From CALCNS01 sp964425745 (lineage in GTDB: Bacteria > Bacillota > JAAYKD01), in contig CAYRNW010000006.1 of assembly GCA_964425745.1 (NCBI GenBank), positions 1 through 64,000 on the forward strand: a DNA stretch of 64,000 nucleotides, read 5' to 3'. Shown here piece by piece: positions 43,162-52,654 of this stretch. The position numbers and the translations under genes were made by a program. The notes under the pieces were generated by a model, which worked only from the letters and a program-made list of their open reading frames with translations, did no database searches and was not told the DNA's origin. How positions within the stretch are numbered: position 1 is the first letter of the stretch; every line of letters begins with the position of its first letter.

Positions 43162-43614
43162 TTAAGCAAATTTTGTCATCGTACCAAGCACTGTGTAAGT
43201 AGACGCCGCTGTCTTGATAATCGAGAAAGTAAAAATGTTCAATGCGTTTTGGGCTAGGGTTGGAGCCGAACCGCCTGCCCATTTCACCGTTTGAGACACT
43301 CCATTGATTCGAAAAGCAGCAAAGTTATAGGGAGAGGCACCTAGAGTAATGATAGCGGTAATCGTCTTGATTTCACCGATCGCTAATAGATCATCGATAG
43401 GTCCATACACCATATTAGGGGAGATATCGAAATGAGCATTCGCGGCTGCTGTTTTGTAATAGACCGTTCCTGCTCCCGTATCACAGGGGATTACGATGTT
43501 GGATGAAAAGGCCGAGGAATCAATGTTGATTTTTTCATTGACCGCTGACAAAGTAAGCATTTGTTCAGCGGTCAATCTTTTACTAATCATTCCAGGAGAT
43601 AGATCTTTTGGCAT
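43162..43614 (-). CDS. Phage tail fibre-associated protein
   Basis: A 150-residue protein starting MPKDLSPGMISKRLTAEQML, with a beta-rich remainder (FRINGVSQTVKWAGGSA). No named domain is certain. It lies 10 bp after the large tail fibre gene with an AGGAGGG site, so it is probably a tail-tip or fibre component. Confidence 0.65.
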   Translation of the reverse strand: MPKDLSPGMISKRLTAEQMLTLSAVNEKINIDSSAFSSNIVIPCDTGAGTVYYKTAAANAHFDISPNMVYGPIDDLLAIGEIKTITAIITLGASPYNFAAFRINGVSQTVKWAGGSAPTLAQNALNIFTFSIIKTAASTYTVLGTMTKFA

Positions 43615-43624
43615 GTCATCCCTC

Positions 43625-45838
43625 CTAACCAACAACCGTAATTGTATATTGGTTCGTTGAAGGAGGTGTAGCAAACTTTAGCGTAATCGAGTTTACGGTA
43701 TCAAATTCCATATCACACATGACAACAGCATAGGGAGAAGCTGTCTCGCGTAAGGTGACAGTTAAATCCCGCGTGTTTAAGTTATGGGTCAGAACGTACG
43801 TGCTCATACTCCCATTCCCAAATGCCAAACTATATTTACGGGTATAAGAACCAATATGATCATGTGTGGCTGTTGCAAAGGAAGCAGGACTATAGGAGCT
43901 GTTTTGAAGCAGTTTTCCAGATGTACCGTTAAACAGAGGGATGTTTCCAGAAGTCGAGGAGGCTGGTCCGATGACTGCCCCATCGAGATTGGTTTGAACC
44001 ACAATCCAGTCCGTATCAACCCCACCACTAGCTCGGTCTACTGTGGCGATGAGTAAATCTCCAATCTCACAAACTTTGCCCTTAATGGTTCCATTATTTG
44101 TAACTTTAAAACTCCAACCGGCATTATAGACGACTAGGGAGTTAAAGGCTGCGATTTCGTAGGTTCCACCCGTACCTACGGTTCCTTTGAACACCATAGC
44201 ATCCGAAGCACTCAAAAGACCGTCAACATAGGTTTTTACTGCATCTGCTCTGGGAATGGCTGTGCTTGCTCCGCTGAGTGTGGTCTCCACAGAATATCCT
44301 GCAGCTAATGCATCTCCTGTCGTTCCATTCCAAGTCGGAATATTGCCGCTGGTCGAAGACGCGAGCTTTTTCACTTGAGCGTCGTTGGTTACATTGCCTA
44401 AGCCGACATCCCCTTTGACCAGCGTGACTGCTCCGGTTTTCCCGGCAACACTGGTTACTGTGTTTACTTGAGCTCCATCGGCAACGTTTAACAGGGTCAA
44501 GACATCTGCTTTGGATAAGACTTCAGGAACCCCAGTCGCTGCAGTTTTACGGCCTAAAATACTGGCTGTAGCCATATCTGCCATCTTGGCAAGCGTCACG
44601 GATTTCGCGGCAATCAACGTAGCACCGTCACCGGTAGAAGTTACGTCACCGGTGTGGTTGGGATGGCTATAGTTGTTCGCTCCATCGGCCACGTTGAGGA
44701 TAGTGCGGACATTTGCCGCCGTAAGGTCCTCAGGATCGCCTGTGCCGGTCGTGCTTCTACCCTTTAGGGTGTTCACCGCCATATCGGCTAATTTAGCATT
44801 ACTGACGGCATTTTCTGAAATGGCAGTTGCTCCATCTCCTGTAGATGTTACATCACCGGAATGGTTTGGATGGATATAATTGTTTGCGCTGGTGGCTATT
44901 CCATCTAGCTTGGTTTTATCGGCAGAAGCCATGAAACCATTCACTGATCCTGTAGCCACACCATGAGCGGTTCCGGTTGCGCCTACGTGAGCAATGGGAG
45001 CTGCATCGTTGGCAATCTCCGCATTAACAAATGAGGTAGTTGCAATTGCGCTGGTGTTATTACCCACCGACTTGGTTTCTGCAAGAGTGGGAAACGGATT
45101 CAGTAAGGCAACGTGAGCAGTGGGGGTTGGGATATAGGCAAAAAGATAAGTTCCAGGACTGGGTGCTTCCCCATTCGCAATCGAAGTATACCCATTGGAG
45201 GAAGTGAGAATGGGATAGTCCATGGAGTTGATTCGTAATGCCGATCCACCCGGAATACCACCCGCTTCGAATTTTACAGCAAAAACTGAACCTGAGTTTA
45301 AGGTAATGGGGTTCACTGCGAAAGAAACCACTTTTGGATTGGTTCCATAGGATGTAGAGCAAATTCCCTCGATAATCCCCAAGCTGGCCATTAATGCGCC
45401 TACACTGGTAACTCCGGTTCCGCCTCTAGCTACGGGTAAAGTCCCTGCATTGATGGCAGAAGCATCATGGTTATGAGTTATGGCAGCATAGAGAGTATCA
45501 AAGTAAGCTTTCGCTGTAGCCTTTAGGTTGGCCCAGGAAAGCTTTTTGAGTAGATTGGAAGCTGCACTATCCACTAAGGGAATCAGATCCGCATCCACTG
45601 GGGTAGTCTTGGCATCTGCTCCATTGATGATCGTTCCTAAAGTTGTTGGTGTCTCGCTAGGCGCATCTACCGCATCCATTGCCACCCAAGCTGTGCCATT
45701 GTAAGCATAAGCACGATTATCTGTGGTATTAAAATACATCTGCCCCTTGACCGGAGTTGCCGGTGCAGCGGTCAATTTCTGCAGAGCAGCATTCTGTAGT
45801 TCGTTTTTATTGAGATCAATATTGGTTTCATATCTCAT
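43625..45838 (-). CDS. Phage tail fibre protein with repeats
   Basis: A 737-residue fibre. The N-terminus (TNIDLNKNELQNAAL) is the usual baseplate-binding start. The middle has collagen-like registers of repeated phrases such as GDVTSTGDGAT, ILNVADGANNY and SHPNHTGDV, at least twice, then VTSVAGKTGAVTLVKGDV. The C-terminus (LAFGNGSMSTYVLTHNLN) is a typical fibre tip motif also used in other tail proteins. ATG at 45838 is chosen for the GGGAGTG upstream. Confidence 0.85.
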   Translation of the reverse strand: MRYETNIDLNKNELQNAALQKLTAAPATPVKGQMYFNTTDNRAYAYNGTAWVAMDAVDAPSETPTTLGTIINGADAKTTPVDADLIPLVDSAASNLLKKLSWANLKATAKAYFDTLYAAITHNHDASAINAGTLPVARGGTGVTSVGALMASLGIIEGICSTSYGTNPKVVSFAVNPITLNSGSVFAVKFEAGGIPGGSALRINSMDYPILTSSNGYTSIANGEAPSPGTYLFAYIPTPTAHVALLNPFPTLAETKSVGNNTSAIATTSFVNAEIANDAAPIAHVGATGTAHGVATGSVNGFMASADKTKLDGIATSANNYIHPNHSGDVTSTGDGATAISENAVSNAKLADMAVNTLKGRSTTGTGDPEDLTAANVRTILNVADGANNYSHPNHTGDVTSTGDGATLIAAKSVTLAKMADMATASILGRKTAATGVPEVLSKADVLTLLNVADGAQVNTVTSVAGKTGAVTLVKGDVGLGNVTNDAQVKKLASSTSGNIPTWNGTTGDALAAGYSVETTLSGASTAIPRADAVKTYVDGLLSASDAMVFKGTVGTGGTYEIAAFNSLVVYNAGWSFKVTNNGTIKGKVCEIGDLLIATVDRASGGVDTDWIVVQTNLDGAVIGPASSTSGNIPLFNGTSGKLLQNSSYSPASFATATHDHIGSYTRKYSLAFGNGSMSTYVLTHNLNTRDLTVTLRETASPYAVVMCDMEFDTVNSITLKFATPPSTNQYTITVVG

Positions 45839-45856
45839 GGGTTCACACACTCCCTT

Positions 45857-46255
45857 TTAGCTTAAGTAAGCTTTGCCAGAAAACTCTGCAGCAAAGCGGA
45901 GAATCAGGCTGTTCTTACTGATATACTCAATCTCACCGATGACCAGCGTACCTGCTGAATCTAAGATGGTTACGTTGGGGTATTTATTTAAATTGTGCAT
46001 AACAATCCAAACTGCACTAGAGGATAACTGATCATGCACATAGGACTCAGTAAAATTTAAGAGCGCAGTCTTTTCTTGATTGCTCAAGAAGACGCGCTCT
46101 TCGGATTCCATGATCATAGCAGCAGGATGGGTATCTGGATGAATATAGGTTTCACCCGGTGGACCTTGTGGCCCCCTAGGACCTGTTCCTTGTACTTCTA
46201 CTTGGATTTCCAATGTCTTGGACTCAATAATTCCGATAATGTTTACCTCACTCAT
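45857..46255 (-). CDS. Collagen-like phage tail protein
   Basis: A 132-residue protein with a short collagen-like Gly-X-Y run (GPRGPQGPPGE) near residue 25 and a C-terminal half (WIVMHNLNKYPNVTILDSAG) of a type seen at fibre tips. Overlaps the upstream gene stop by eight bases. Likely a small fibre or tip protein. Confidence 0.75.
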   Translation of the reverse strand: MSEVNIIGIIESKTLEIQVEVQGTGPRGPQGPPGETYIHPDTHPAAMIMESEERVFLSNQEKTALLNFTESYVHDQLSSSAVWIVMHNLNKYPNVTILDSAGTLVIGEIEYISKNSLILRFAAEFSGKAYLS

Positions 46256-46592
46256 AGGTCACCTCTTTGCTCAAGCTAAAGCGACTGGGAGGGATGATGG
46301 TTGTCACCGATTGATCCACACCTCGATTGACTTGAATATCATAGACATAATCCCCGGTTGCTAAACCCTTGGTATCGTCATGGAGAAGATAGATTTCAGC
46401 ATTCCCATCCACAAATTCTGTTATTACTTTCTGTAAGACTTTCTCAATCGTATCGGTGGATTTCTTAACGGTAAAATAAACAACATCCCCAAGTTGAAAG
46501 GGGATTTGATTACCATCCGGGTCTCTCATTTTAACAATCAAGGAAGCCGTATCTCCGCGTGTCAGGGAGATGTTATAATAATGAATGATCAT
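46248..46592 (-). CDS. Baseplate upper protein-like phage protein (BppU-type N-terminus)
   Basis: A 114-residue beta-rich protein (LTRGDTASLIVKMRDPDG, VVYFTVKKSTDT, YVYDIQVNRG), a pattern seen in the N-terminal domain of baseplate upper proteins. Immediately follows the tail endopeptidase-type gene and overlaps the next one. Structural role inferred. Confidence 0.65.
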   Translation of the reverse strand: MIIHYYNISLTRGDTASLIVKMRDPDGNQIPFQLGDVVYFTVKKSTDTIEKVLQKVITEFVDGNAEIYLLHDDTKGLATGDYVYDIQVNRGVDQSVTTIIPPSRFSLSKEVTYE

Positions 46593-46609
46593 GGAATATC
46601 CCCCTTACA

Positions 46610-48214
46610 CTAAGAATGATACTGGCTGACATGAGCAGCAATGGCATTGGCGATGGCGGTATTCACTTGAGTGGCGTTCAGCATATTGCCGACATTGAGG
46701 ATGCTGTTCCCACCTAAATCCATGGTGCTGTCGATATAGACCTTAAAACCGGTACCATAAGCACCGATGGACATATTCGCGCCCGTCGACTCAATTTTAA
46801 TCTTTTGACCATTGTTGGTATAGAACTTCAAGTAGCCATTCTCCAATCGTATCGTGCCAACCACGATTCCGGTTGTATCATAGAATTGGATGCGATTATA
46901 GCTGTCCACTTCAATTCGCTCACCGCTGGATGAAGTGCGCACTAACGCTCCAGTGACGATTCCCCCATTGATTAGTTTACCCGTTATGGTGCTGCCTGTA
47001 AGGTTCTCTGCTGCAACCGAACCCGCTGTGACCTGAAGGGCATTGACATATCCAGTAGTGATCGTGTTACGGGTGATTTGAGTAATGTAGGCATCATCCG
47101 GATAGATCGGTGTGTCGGTTAATTGGTTAAAGGAAATGTTGCCATTGGTGCCACCAATCAGGAGCTGACTTGCTTTAACCGTTCCACCGAAGGTGGAGTC
47201 TCCCGCGATATCTAAGGCTTTGGCAATGATACGGCCATTGGTATCGACATAGAACTGGCGTTCTAATCCCGGCCCGTCGTCGCTGTAGATACTGATACCC
47301 TCTGTCGCATTCATCACGGTACGAGCTTTGCCATCGCTGCGTTCTACGACAAATCCTTCTGAAGGGCCAATGCGGGTTCCGTTATATACTTTTTCCTTGG
47401 TGACGGTCTGGGTCTCAATCCGATAAAGGTCGTTCTCTAATCTTGCTGCCAAGTTTCCCACTTCTATGGAGAGATTGGCAGGATTGTAAGGATCATAACT
47501 CAGACTAACAACTCGCAAAATGGATTGAATCTTCAAAGCAGGATAATCTAAATCCACAGCATCCCCTAAGGACAAGCTTGATCCTTGATACACGCCACAA
47601 TCGATGGAAACAAGCGGATTTCCTAAATCATCTCTCTGACGTTTGTCGATGCTTTGAGAAATGACGGTGATGTCTTTACCGACTCTGAGAGTTTTGGGAG
47701 TTGTTGAACCTCGCTGTTTAACAAGGTTGATTTGAAACCCTTGAAAAACCAGTTCGGCTTGCAAATATTCGGCAAACAATCTCAAAGCAGCTCTTCTGGA
47801 ACTGGCTTCTTGTAGGGAGAAAGTAACCACAGTGCTAAACTCTACCGATCCAACTGAGAATCCTGTTCCGGTTAAGAGTGCTGTCAGAATGGCTTGTGGC
47901 GTATTTGACATGGTAAAATATTGTAAGTTGAATTCAGGATTGTTTAGTCGATAACTCACCTGTTCACATTCCGCTGAGATTTGCATCCAACCATTGTTCA
48001 ACTGCTCCCGACGTAAGAAAACGACATCGAAGTAATCTCCATCTAAAGAGACTACTGTGTTTTCGTTTAGAATTTCAACGGCAGAATCTCTTGCTGGACA
48101 AACAAAATCTAGGGTGTTTTCTCCATTCAACCGCTCTGTGCGCTTGGCTGAAATCGCTGCTCGTAAGGTGGCTAATGGTGTAAGAGAAGCATCACAAAAA
48201 ATCAGTTTACTCAT
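46610..48214 (-). CDS. Phage tail endopeptidase/minor structural protein (Tal-like)
   Basis: A 534-residue protein. Its N-terminal half (LDFVCPARDSAVEILNEN, LNPANLSIEVGNLAARLEN-like region) resembles the gp44-like/Prophage_tail family that closes the tail tube. The C-terminal half is a fibre-like beta structure (GKARTVMNATEGISIYSDDG, SVAAENLTGSTITG). GGGGGTG lies eight bases upstream; it overlaps the tape-measure stop by four bases. Confidence 0.8.
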   Translation of the reverse strand: MSKLIFCDASLTPLATLRAAISAKRTERLNGENTLDFVCPARDSAVEILNENTVVSLDGDYFDVVFLRREQLNNGWMQISAECEQVSYRLNNPEFNLQYFTMSNTPQAILTALLTGTGFSVGSVEFSTVVTFSLQEASSRRAALRLFAEYLQAELVFQGFQINLVKQRGSTTPKTLRVGKDITVISQSIDKRQRDDLGNPLVSIDCGVYQGSSLSLGDAVDLDYPALKIQSILRVVSLSYDPYNPANLSIEVGNLAARLENDLYRIETQTVTKEKVYNGTRIGPSEGFVVERSDGKARTVMNATEGISIYSDDGPGLERQFYVDTNGRIIAKALDIAGDSTFGGTVKASQLLIGGTNGNISFNQLTDTPIYPDDAYITQITRNTITTGYVNALQVTAGSVAAENLTGSTITGKLINGGIVTGALVRTSSSGERIEVDSYNRIQFYDTTGIVVGTIRLENGYLKFYTNNGQKIKIESTGANMSIGAYGTGFKVYIDSTMDLGGNSILNVGNMLNATQVNTAIANAIAAHVSQYHS

Positions 48215-50091
48215 ACTGGTAACACCCCCAAAGCCCTAGCATAGGATTGATTGCGACCAAACTGCACTTTGCCGGTGCTGCTGGTCAGGAGTTTTCCATC
48301 TAAGGTTAAGGGTACATTGACCATAATCATGGGTTCACTGAGAGTATCTGTTCTTTCCGATTGAGTAGTATTCCAATTCAAGTCTCTGTTGCTTTGTGGG
48401 ATGGCATTTTGCAATTGCTTCTTGACTTGCTTCATCTGTTCACTAAACCCTACGCCTAAACCGGATGCCATGTTTTCACCGATTCCGGCAAAGACTTTGG
48501 ACGGAGAGCGGATACCTAGGAGACCTTTAATACCACCAACAATCCCCGTAAAGAAATCGTTCATCTTTTCTTTCAGCCAAGCCCCTAATCCTAAAATACC
48601 TTGCCAAATCCCTCTCACGATTTCTTTGCCAATTTCCTTAAACTCGGGAGCTGCCGCTTTCATGGCTTCCACAATGGCTGTCACTACGGCAGGTAGTTGC
48701 TTTGTAATCTCTGGGATCGCCTGTAAAATACCGCCTATCAGCTTCAATAGAATCTCAGTTCCTGTTTTTAGGATCTCTGGTAAATTCTCAACGATGAAAC
48801 TTACAATGGCTTGAACAATCTCTGGTATGACTTCAGCAGCAACATCGATAATCGTTAAGAGCACCTCTTTGATTTGTGGGAGAACTTCTCGTACGGAATC
48901 AATCGTTTCAGCTACCCCTGTCTTGATTTTTTCTCTGGCGTTCTCGCCACCGGTCAATAAACCAATTAAGCCTTCGACCACCAAATTGAACCCAGGCAGC
49001 AGGTCTCCCATAATGCTGTTCTTGACTCCTGCAAAAGCAGACTTCAAATCATCCAAGGAATCTCCAAAGACCACAGCGGCACTAACCGCTTCATCGCTCA
49101 TCACAAAACCTAAACGACTGGCTCGATCGAGCAGTTGTTGGGTTGCTTCAGCAGTTGTATTTAACAATGGCAGCATTTCTTGGCCGCTTCTACCAAACAG
49201 GTCATTGGCTAAAGCTGCCCGTTCGGTTTCACTGCTCATATTCTGCAAAGCCCGAATTGACATTTCAAAAATTTCTTCTTGGCTTTTCCCCTGAATATCG
49301 TTAAGAGAGTAACCCAATCTGGTAAACATCTCCGTAGCGGTTTTACTACCTTTGGAAGCGTCATCCAGGAGATTTGTGAGATTCTTCATTCCGGCTCGCG
49401 TGGAATTGATGTCAATTCCAGATTGCTTCATGGCATAATTCCATTTTTGGTAACCCTCGCGGGATAAGCCTAAGCGCTGGCTCATCTTATCGACTTCATC
49501 TCCGGCTTGAGTGGTTTCCATGGCCATGTCGAAGATGGCTTTCCCGGCAGCCACCGCTACTGTGGTTATCGCTGTTGAAGTTGCAGCGAGGGTTGCACTT
49601 ACAGCCTTCAAGGTTCCACCTAACTTGTTCCATTTCGAGTCACTATCTGAAGCTGCTTCTGCAACCGATGCGAGGGAGGACTTAAAGCGATTCATGAGGC
49701 TGCTCGTTTCCGAGGTTTGGTTTCCTAGTTCATTTAAGGTAGATTCGTTTTGTTTGACTTCTCGTTCCATGCCATTCAGCACAGCTTGCGCATTGTTCAG
49801 CTTAATGGTCCAGTTCTGGGTGCGGATATCGTTTTCGCCAAAGGAGGTTGCTGAGTTTTGTAGTGCATCTTTAAGTAGCTTCAATCGTTCCTTTTGGGCA
49901 TCGATCTCTTTATTGAGGACTTGGTTTCTGGCGGTAAGCGCAGCCATGGACTGATCGTTTTTCTCAAACTGAGATTGGGTCAATTTCATTTCAGAACTGA
50001 GGACTTTGAAATTGGCATCGATTTCCCGCAGAGCAGACTTAAATTCTTTCTCGCCTTCAATACCGATTTTTAGCCCGAATTGATCACTCAT
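48211..50091 (-). CDS. Phage tail tape measure protein
   Basis: A 626-residue tape measure protein: N-terminal coiled coil (KVLSSEMKLTQSQFEKND), a central hydrophobic/alanine-rich segment (AATSTAITTVAVAAGKAIF), the TP901-type region (MSQRLGLSREGYQKWNYAMK), long helical spacers and a C-terminal RSPSKVFAGIGENMASGLG motif. By the usual 1.5 angstrom per residue it would set a tail of about 90-95 nm. AGGAGGTG lies upstream; the chaperone genes end just before it. Confidence 0.95.
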   Translation of the reverse strand: MSDQFGLKIGIEGEKEFKSALREIDANFKVLSSEMKLTQSQFEKNDQSMAALTARNQVLNKEIDAQKERLKLLKDALQNSATSFGENDIRTQNWTIKLNNAQAVLNGMEREVKQNESTLNELGNQTSETSSLMNRFKSSLASVAEAASDSDSKWNKLGGTLKAVSATLAATSTAITTVAVAAGKAIFDMAMETTQAGDEVDKMSQRLGLSREGYQKWNYAMKQSGIDINSTRAGMKNLTNLLDDASKGSKTATEMFTRLGYSLNDIQGKSQEEIFEMSIRALQNMSSETERAALANDLFGRSGQEMLPLLNTTAEATQQLLDRASRLGFVMSDEAVSAAVVFGDSLDDLKSAFAGVKNSIMGDLLPGFNLVVEGLIGLLTGGENAREKIKTGVAETIDSVREVLPQIKEVLLTIIDVAAEVIPEIVQAIVSFIVENLPEILKTGTEILLKLIGGILQAIPEITKQLPAVVTAIVEAMKAAAPEFKEIGKEIVRGIWQGILGLGAWLKEKMNDFFTGIVGGIKGLLGIRSPSKVFAGIGENMASGLGVGFSEQMKQVKKQLQNAIPQSNRDLNWNTTQSERTDTLSEPMIMVNVPLTLDGKLLTSSTGKVQFGRNQSYARALGVLPV

Positions 50092-50103
50092 CCCTTCACC
50101 TCC

Positions 50104-50675
50104 TTACAACACGTCATGTAAGATACTATCGATATAGAGTTCCTGTTTTGGTTTCTTCCACCCCTGGAGCTGCTCAAAAATCTCACGCTGATCCAGTAAA
50201 TGTCCTAAGGGCATAAGCCATACTCCCTGTTCCGGACGTAGCAATTGAGTTACCCCACAAAAGATGAGCCGAGCAAACGATTCTTGATCGCTTACTCGGC
50301 TTACACGTTTTTTGATTCATCTTCACTTTGCACGTGCTGCTTTTGACCCGCTTGTAATGCAGCTAAAATCGCTTCCCGGTAACTGGTGATTTCATATGGG
50401 TCCATCTTTAGTTCCAGTTCGCCTGGGGTTATCAACGGTTTGTTGGCTTTGTTCTCCAAGTTCTCAATGAGGATGCATTGATTAGCCAGGATAGCAATCA
50501 GCCAGACAATCTCATCGATCATGCCAGCCCAATCCATGCTTTCCAACATCTTGTTTCCCAGCTCTTCCAAGCCTCCATAGCGTGTAGCAATCTCCCTCGT
50601 GGCTTTTAAGGTCAATAACAGGGGGATTCTTTCTTTCCCTAAAACGAGATAGGTGACTCTTGAATCATCCATCAT
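50104..50675 (-). CDS. Tail assembly chaperone, frameshifted long form (gpGT-like)
   Basis: The short gene 50301-50675 can continue by -1 frameshifting for 67 more codons (beginning RVSRVSDQES, ending IDSILHDVL) to a stop at 50104-50106. The slippery heptamer A AAA AAC sits in the correct frame at 50307-50313, two codons before the 0-frame stop, with a strong stem-loop five bases downstream. The extension has no start of its own. Long/short pairs of this kind assemble the tape measure and tail tube in siphophages. Confidence 0.85.
50267..50313 (-). promoter_or_regulatory. -1 programmed ribosomal frameshift signal
   Basis: Heptamer AAAAAAC at 50307-50313, a five-base spacer, then a stem with arms at 50295-50301 (AGCCGAG on the minus strand) and 50267-50273 (CTCGGCT). 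An inner GCGAT/ATCGT helix extends the stem. Confidence 0.85.
50301..50675 (-). CDS. Tail assembly chaperone, short form (gpG-like)
   Basis: A 124-residue helical protein (LVLGKERIPLLLTLKATREI, IVWLIAILANQCILIENLEN) ending SEDESKNV. Between the major tail protein and the tape measure, the fixed place for the G chaperone in siphophages. The ATG at 50675 has GGGTG six bases upstream; an earlier GTG at 50684 overlaps the previous gene's end. Confidence 0.88.
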   Translation of the reverse strand: MMDDSRVTYLVLGKERIPLLLTLKATREIATRYGGLEELGNKMLESMDWAGMIDEIVWLIAILANQCILIENLENKANKPLITPGELELKMDPYEITSYREAILAALQAGQKQHVQSEDESKNV

Positions 50676-50676
50676 C

Positions 50677-51555
50677 TTAATCACCCGTCACAGTCACTTG
50701 AGCCACATTGGAAGTTACTTGTCGAACCCCGGCGGTTAACACACAATAGTAGAAATAGTTGCCTGCAATTAGACTGGTTGGAATCGGAAAGCTCGCTTGG
50801 TTTGCTGATGGGATCGCACTTCCTCCCGAATTGCTGTTAGCGGTATTCACATGCCATTGATAGGTCAAGGCTCCAGCAGTACTGGTAGCAGTTACAGACA
50901 GGCTTCCACTGATAGAACCTTCGATGAGCTCCGTCAATGCTACAGGTTGGTTCGTGATTTGGATGACAGGTGCTGTGGTATAGTCCGGCTCATATACAGA
51001 TGCAAACCATTGACTGAAAACAAGACTTGGAATCGCTGGATTATCTTGATCAGCTTGGGCTCGCCAAGGGTGCTTATTTAAACCATCCAGCTTATTGCGT
51101 CGTAAAATGGCCCCCTCAATCGTGGGTGTTTGGAAGTTTATGGCATTGCCCTTAGTTTCGTACGATTCAGCGGGGATTCCAAACAAGACCCGGTAGAGCC
51201 AAAGATAGAGATACTTGCCGCTGGTTTTCTTGGAGCGAAAACCAATTGCTACTGGCTTCGCTTGCTGATCATTCGTGGAAACCAAGACACCATTGGAATC
51301 CAAAACGGCTCCAGTTAAGTCTGCAGCGATGCTTGGGCCGATGTCTTTAATGCCAAATGTGATCGTGCCATCACTAAACTCTCTCAAGAGGGTGTCTAGG
51401 ACATCGTCTGCATAAAGTTTTCCTTCAATGGTGTTAATTTGTAAATTTGCAGTCAAGGCTTTTGCCAAGGTGATTGGGGTTGCATAGGTTTCATTGCCGT
51501 TTATATCTTCGGTGATCTTGGCATAGAAAAGTTGATCTAAGCCGATTGTGGCCAT
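50677..51555 (-). CDS. Major tail protein with C-terminal Ig-like domain
   Basis: A 292-residue major tail protein. The first ~190 residues (GLDQLFYAKITEDINGNETY, DDVLDTLLREFSDGTITFGI) are the tail-tube domain of the Siphoviridae MTP group. The last ~95 residues form an Ig-like decoration domain (LTYQWHVNTANSNSG, YFYYCVLTAG, VAQVTVTGD). Such domains decorate the tube surface and may bind carbohydrate. GGGAGG lies eight bases upstream. Confidence 0.92.
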   Translation of the reverse strand: MATIGLDQLFYAKITEDINGNETYATPITLAKALTANLQINTIEGKLYADDVLDTLLREFSDGTITFGIKDIGPSIAADLTGAVLDSNGVLVSTNDQQAKPVAIGFRSKKTSGKYLYLWLYRVLFGIPAESYETKGNAINFQTPTIEGAILRRNKLDGLNKHPWRAQADQDNPAIPSLVFSQWFASVYEPDYTTAPVIQITNQPVALTELIEGSISGSLSVTATSTAGALTYQWHVNTANSNSGGSAIPSANQASFPIPTSLIAGNYFYYCVLTAGVRQVTSNVAQVTVTGD

Positions 51556-51558
51556 TTG

Positions 51559-51897
51559 TTATACCTCCCATGGATAGTCTTTTGCTACATCGATGACGAA
51601 GTGATGATAACCTGTATCTGCCTCGTAACCAAGGTAGCGTCTGTCGGTGATGGTGATTTCTGCTTGAAGCAGAGTTTGGATGATCTGATTTTTGATAGTG
51701 TTATAGTTCCCCTTATCGAAGAGGGATAACCGCACTTCTTGGATTTCGTGTTGCGGATAGTTGTCCGCATAAAGGTGAAAGCTTTCAACTAAAGGAGTCA
51801 GAACCAGATAACGAGCTGGAGGGGTTTCAGAAAAAGTTCCTGTTTCGATGGGTAACAACGGGGATAGCAGGGTGTGGAGTGTTTCCAATAAACTCAT
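51559..51897 (-). CDS. Tail completion/terminator protein
   Basis: A 112-residue protein (LETLHTLLSPLLPIETGTF, YLVLTPLVESFHLYADN) of the gp11/gp17 minor-tail group found between the gp10-like gene and the major tail protein. Probably the tail terminator that joins the tail tube to the head. Overlaps the gp10-like stop by four bases. Confidence 0.8.
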   Translation of the reverse strand: MSLLETLHTLLSPLLPIETGTFSETPPARYLVLTPLVESFHLYADNYPQHEIQEVRLSLFDKGNYNTIKNQIIQTLLQAEITITDRRYLGYEADTGYHHFVIDVAKDYPWEV

Positions 51898-52325
51898 ATC
51901 TGCTCCAACTCCTTACTGAATTGCTGCTGCATCGCTGCCAGACATTCTTGCTTGCTGTTCGTTTTGGCTGGCTTCAGAAAAGGCTTAGCGGGTTGATTGC
52001 TCCTGCCATACTCTAAGATGTTGGCAATCTTGGCATTACTCGTACCATCTTTGCGAGGCTCTGAAAATCCAATCTTCACGTTGTAGTTGCCATCCCGATC
52101 GATTCTTGCCGGAGTTGTACCCAAGGACTCCAAGAGCTCACCGGTAGAACGCGATTCCGTTTTGGTTTGATTTCCTAGGACCCCTTGCAAATTACTGCGA
52201 ACTTTTCTCTCGACGACTTCTGCTCCGGCAGCTAGAACGTTGGGGAGGATGCTATCCGTTTTACTTCCTAACCGGGAAAGGCGCTTCAAGAACTCTTCCG
52301 GTAATTTGAAATCGACTCTAGCCAC
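51894..52325 (-). CDS. HK97 gp10-like tail component
   Basis: A 143-residue protein: FKLPEEFLKRLSRLGSK, VLAAGAEVVERKVRSNL and the C-terminal ILEYGRSNQPAKPFLKPA typical of HK97 gp10. GTG at 52325 is preferred: AAGGTGG is nine bases upstream, and the overlap with the adaptor gene is then only eight bases. Confidence 0.9.
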   Translation of the reverse strand: MARVDFKLPEEFLKRLSRLGSKTDSILPNVLAAGAEVVERKVRSNLQGVLGNQTKTESRSTGELLESLGTTPARIDRDGNYNVKIGFSEPRKDGTSNAKIANILEYGRSNQPAKPFLKPAKTNSKQECLAAMQQQFSKELEQI

Positions 52326-52653
52326 TGGAAGGCACCACCTTTTTTGCGAGTACTTCCCAATACATCCCTCGACCACGCACATTTTCTGCAGAAATGATTT
52401 CATATCGTTCTTGATCACAGAGAATGGTCATCTCTGTGGTAATCTTTATGCCGGGGATGCTGCGGAAACGAAAGAGTTCGGTGGCTTCACTGAAGGTCGC
52501 TCGATTCGCCCACTTTTCACTACCGTGTCTTCCTTCGCGATATGCTTTAATTGTAGCTATGATCTGATCTACCTGCTTAACAAAGCCTTCTATATCTTTC
52601 ACATAGGTGCTTTGAACAATCTCGATGGAGGTTTTCATCTTTCCAAGGCTCAT
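52318..52653 (-). CDS. Phage head closure/head-tail adaptor protein
   Basis: A 111-residue SPP1 gp16-like head-closure protein (SEKWANRATFSEATELFRFR, YEIISAENVRGRGMYWEV). It seals the portal-connector after packaging. ATG at 52653 has GGAGG six bases upstream. Confidence 0.85.
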   Translation of the reverse strand: MSLGKMKTSIEIVQSTYVKDIEGFVKQVDQIIATIKAYREGRHGSEKWANRATFSEATELFRFRSIPGIKITTEMTILCDQERYEIISAENVRGRGMYWEVLAKKVVPSSG

Positions 52654-52654
52654 G

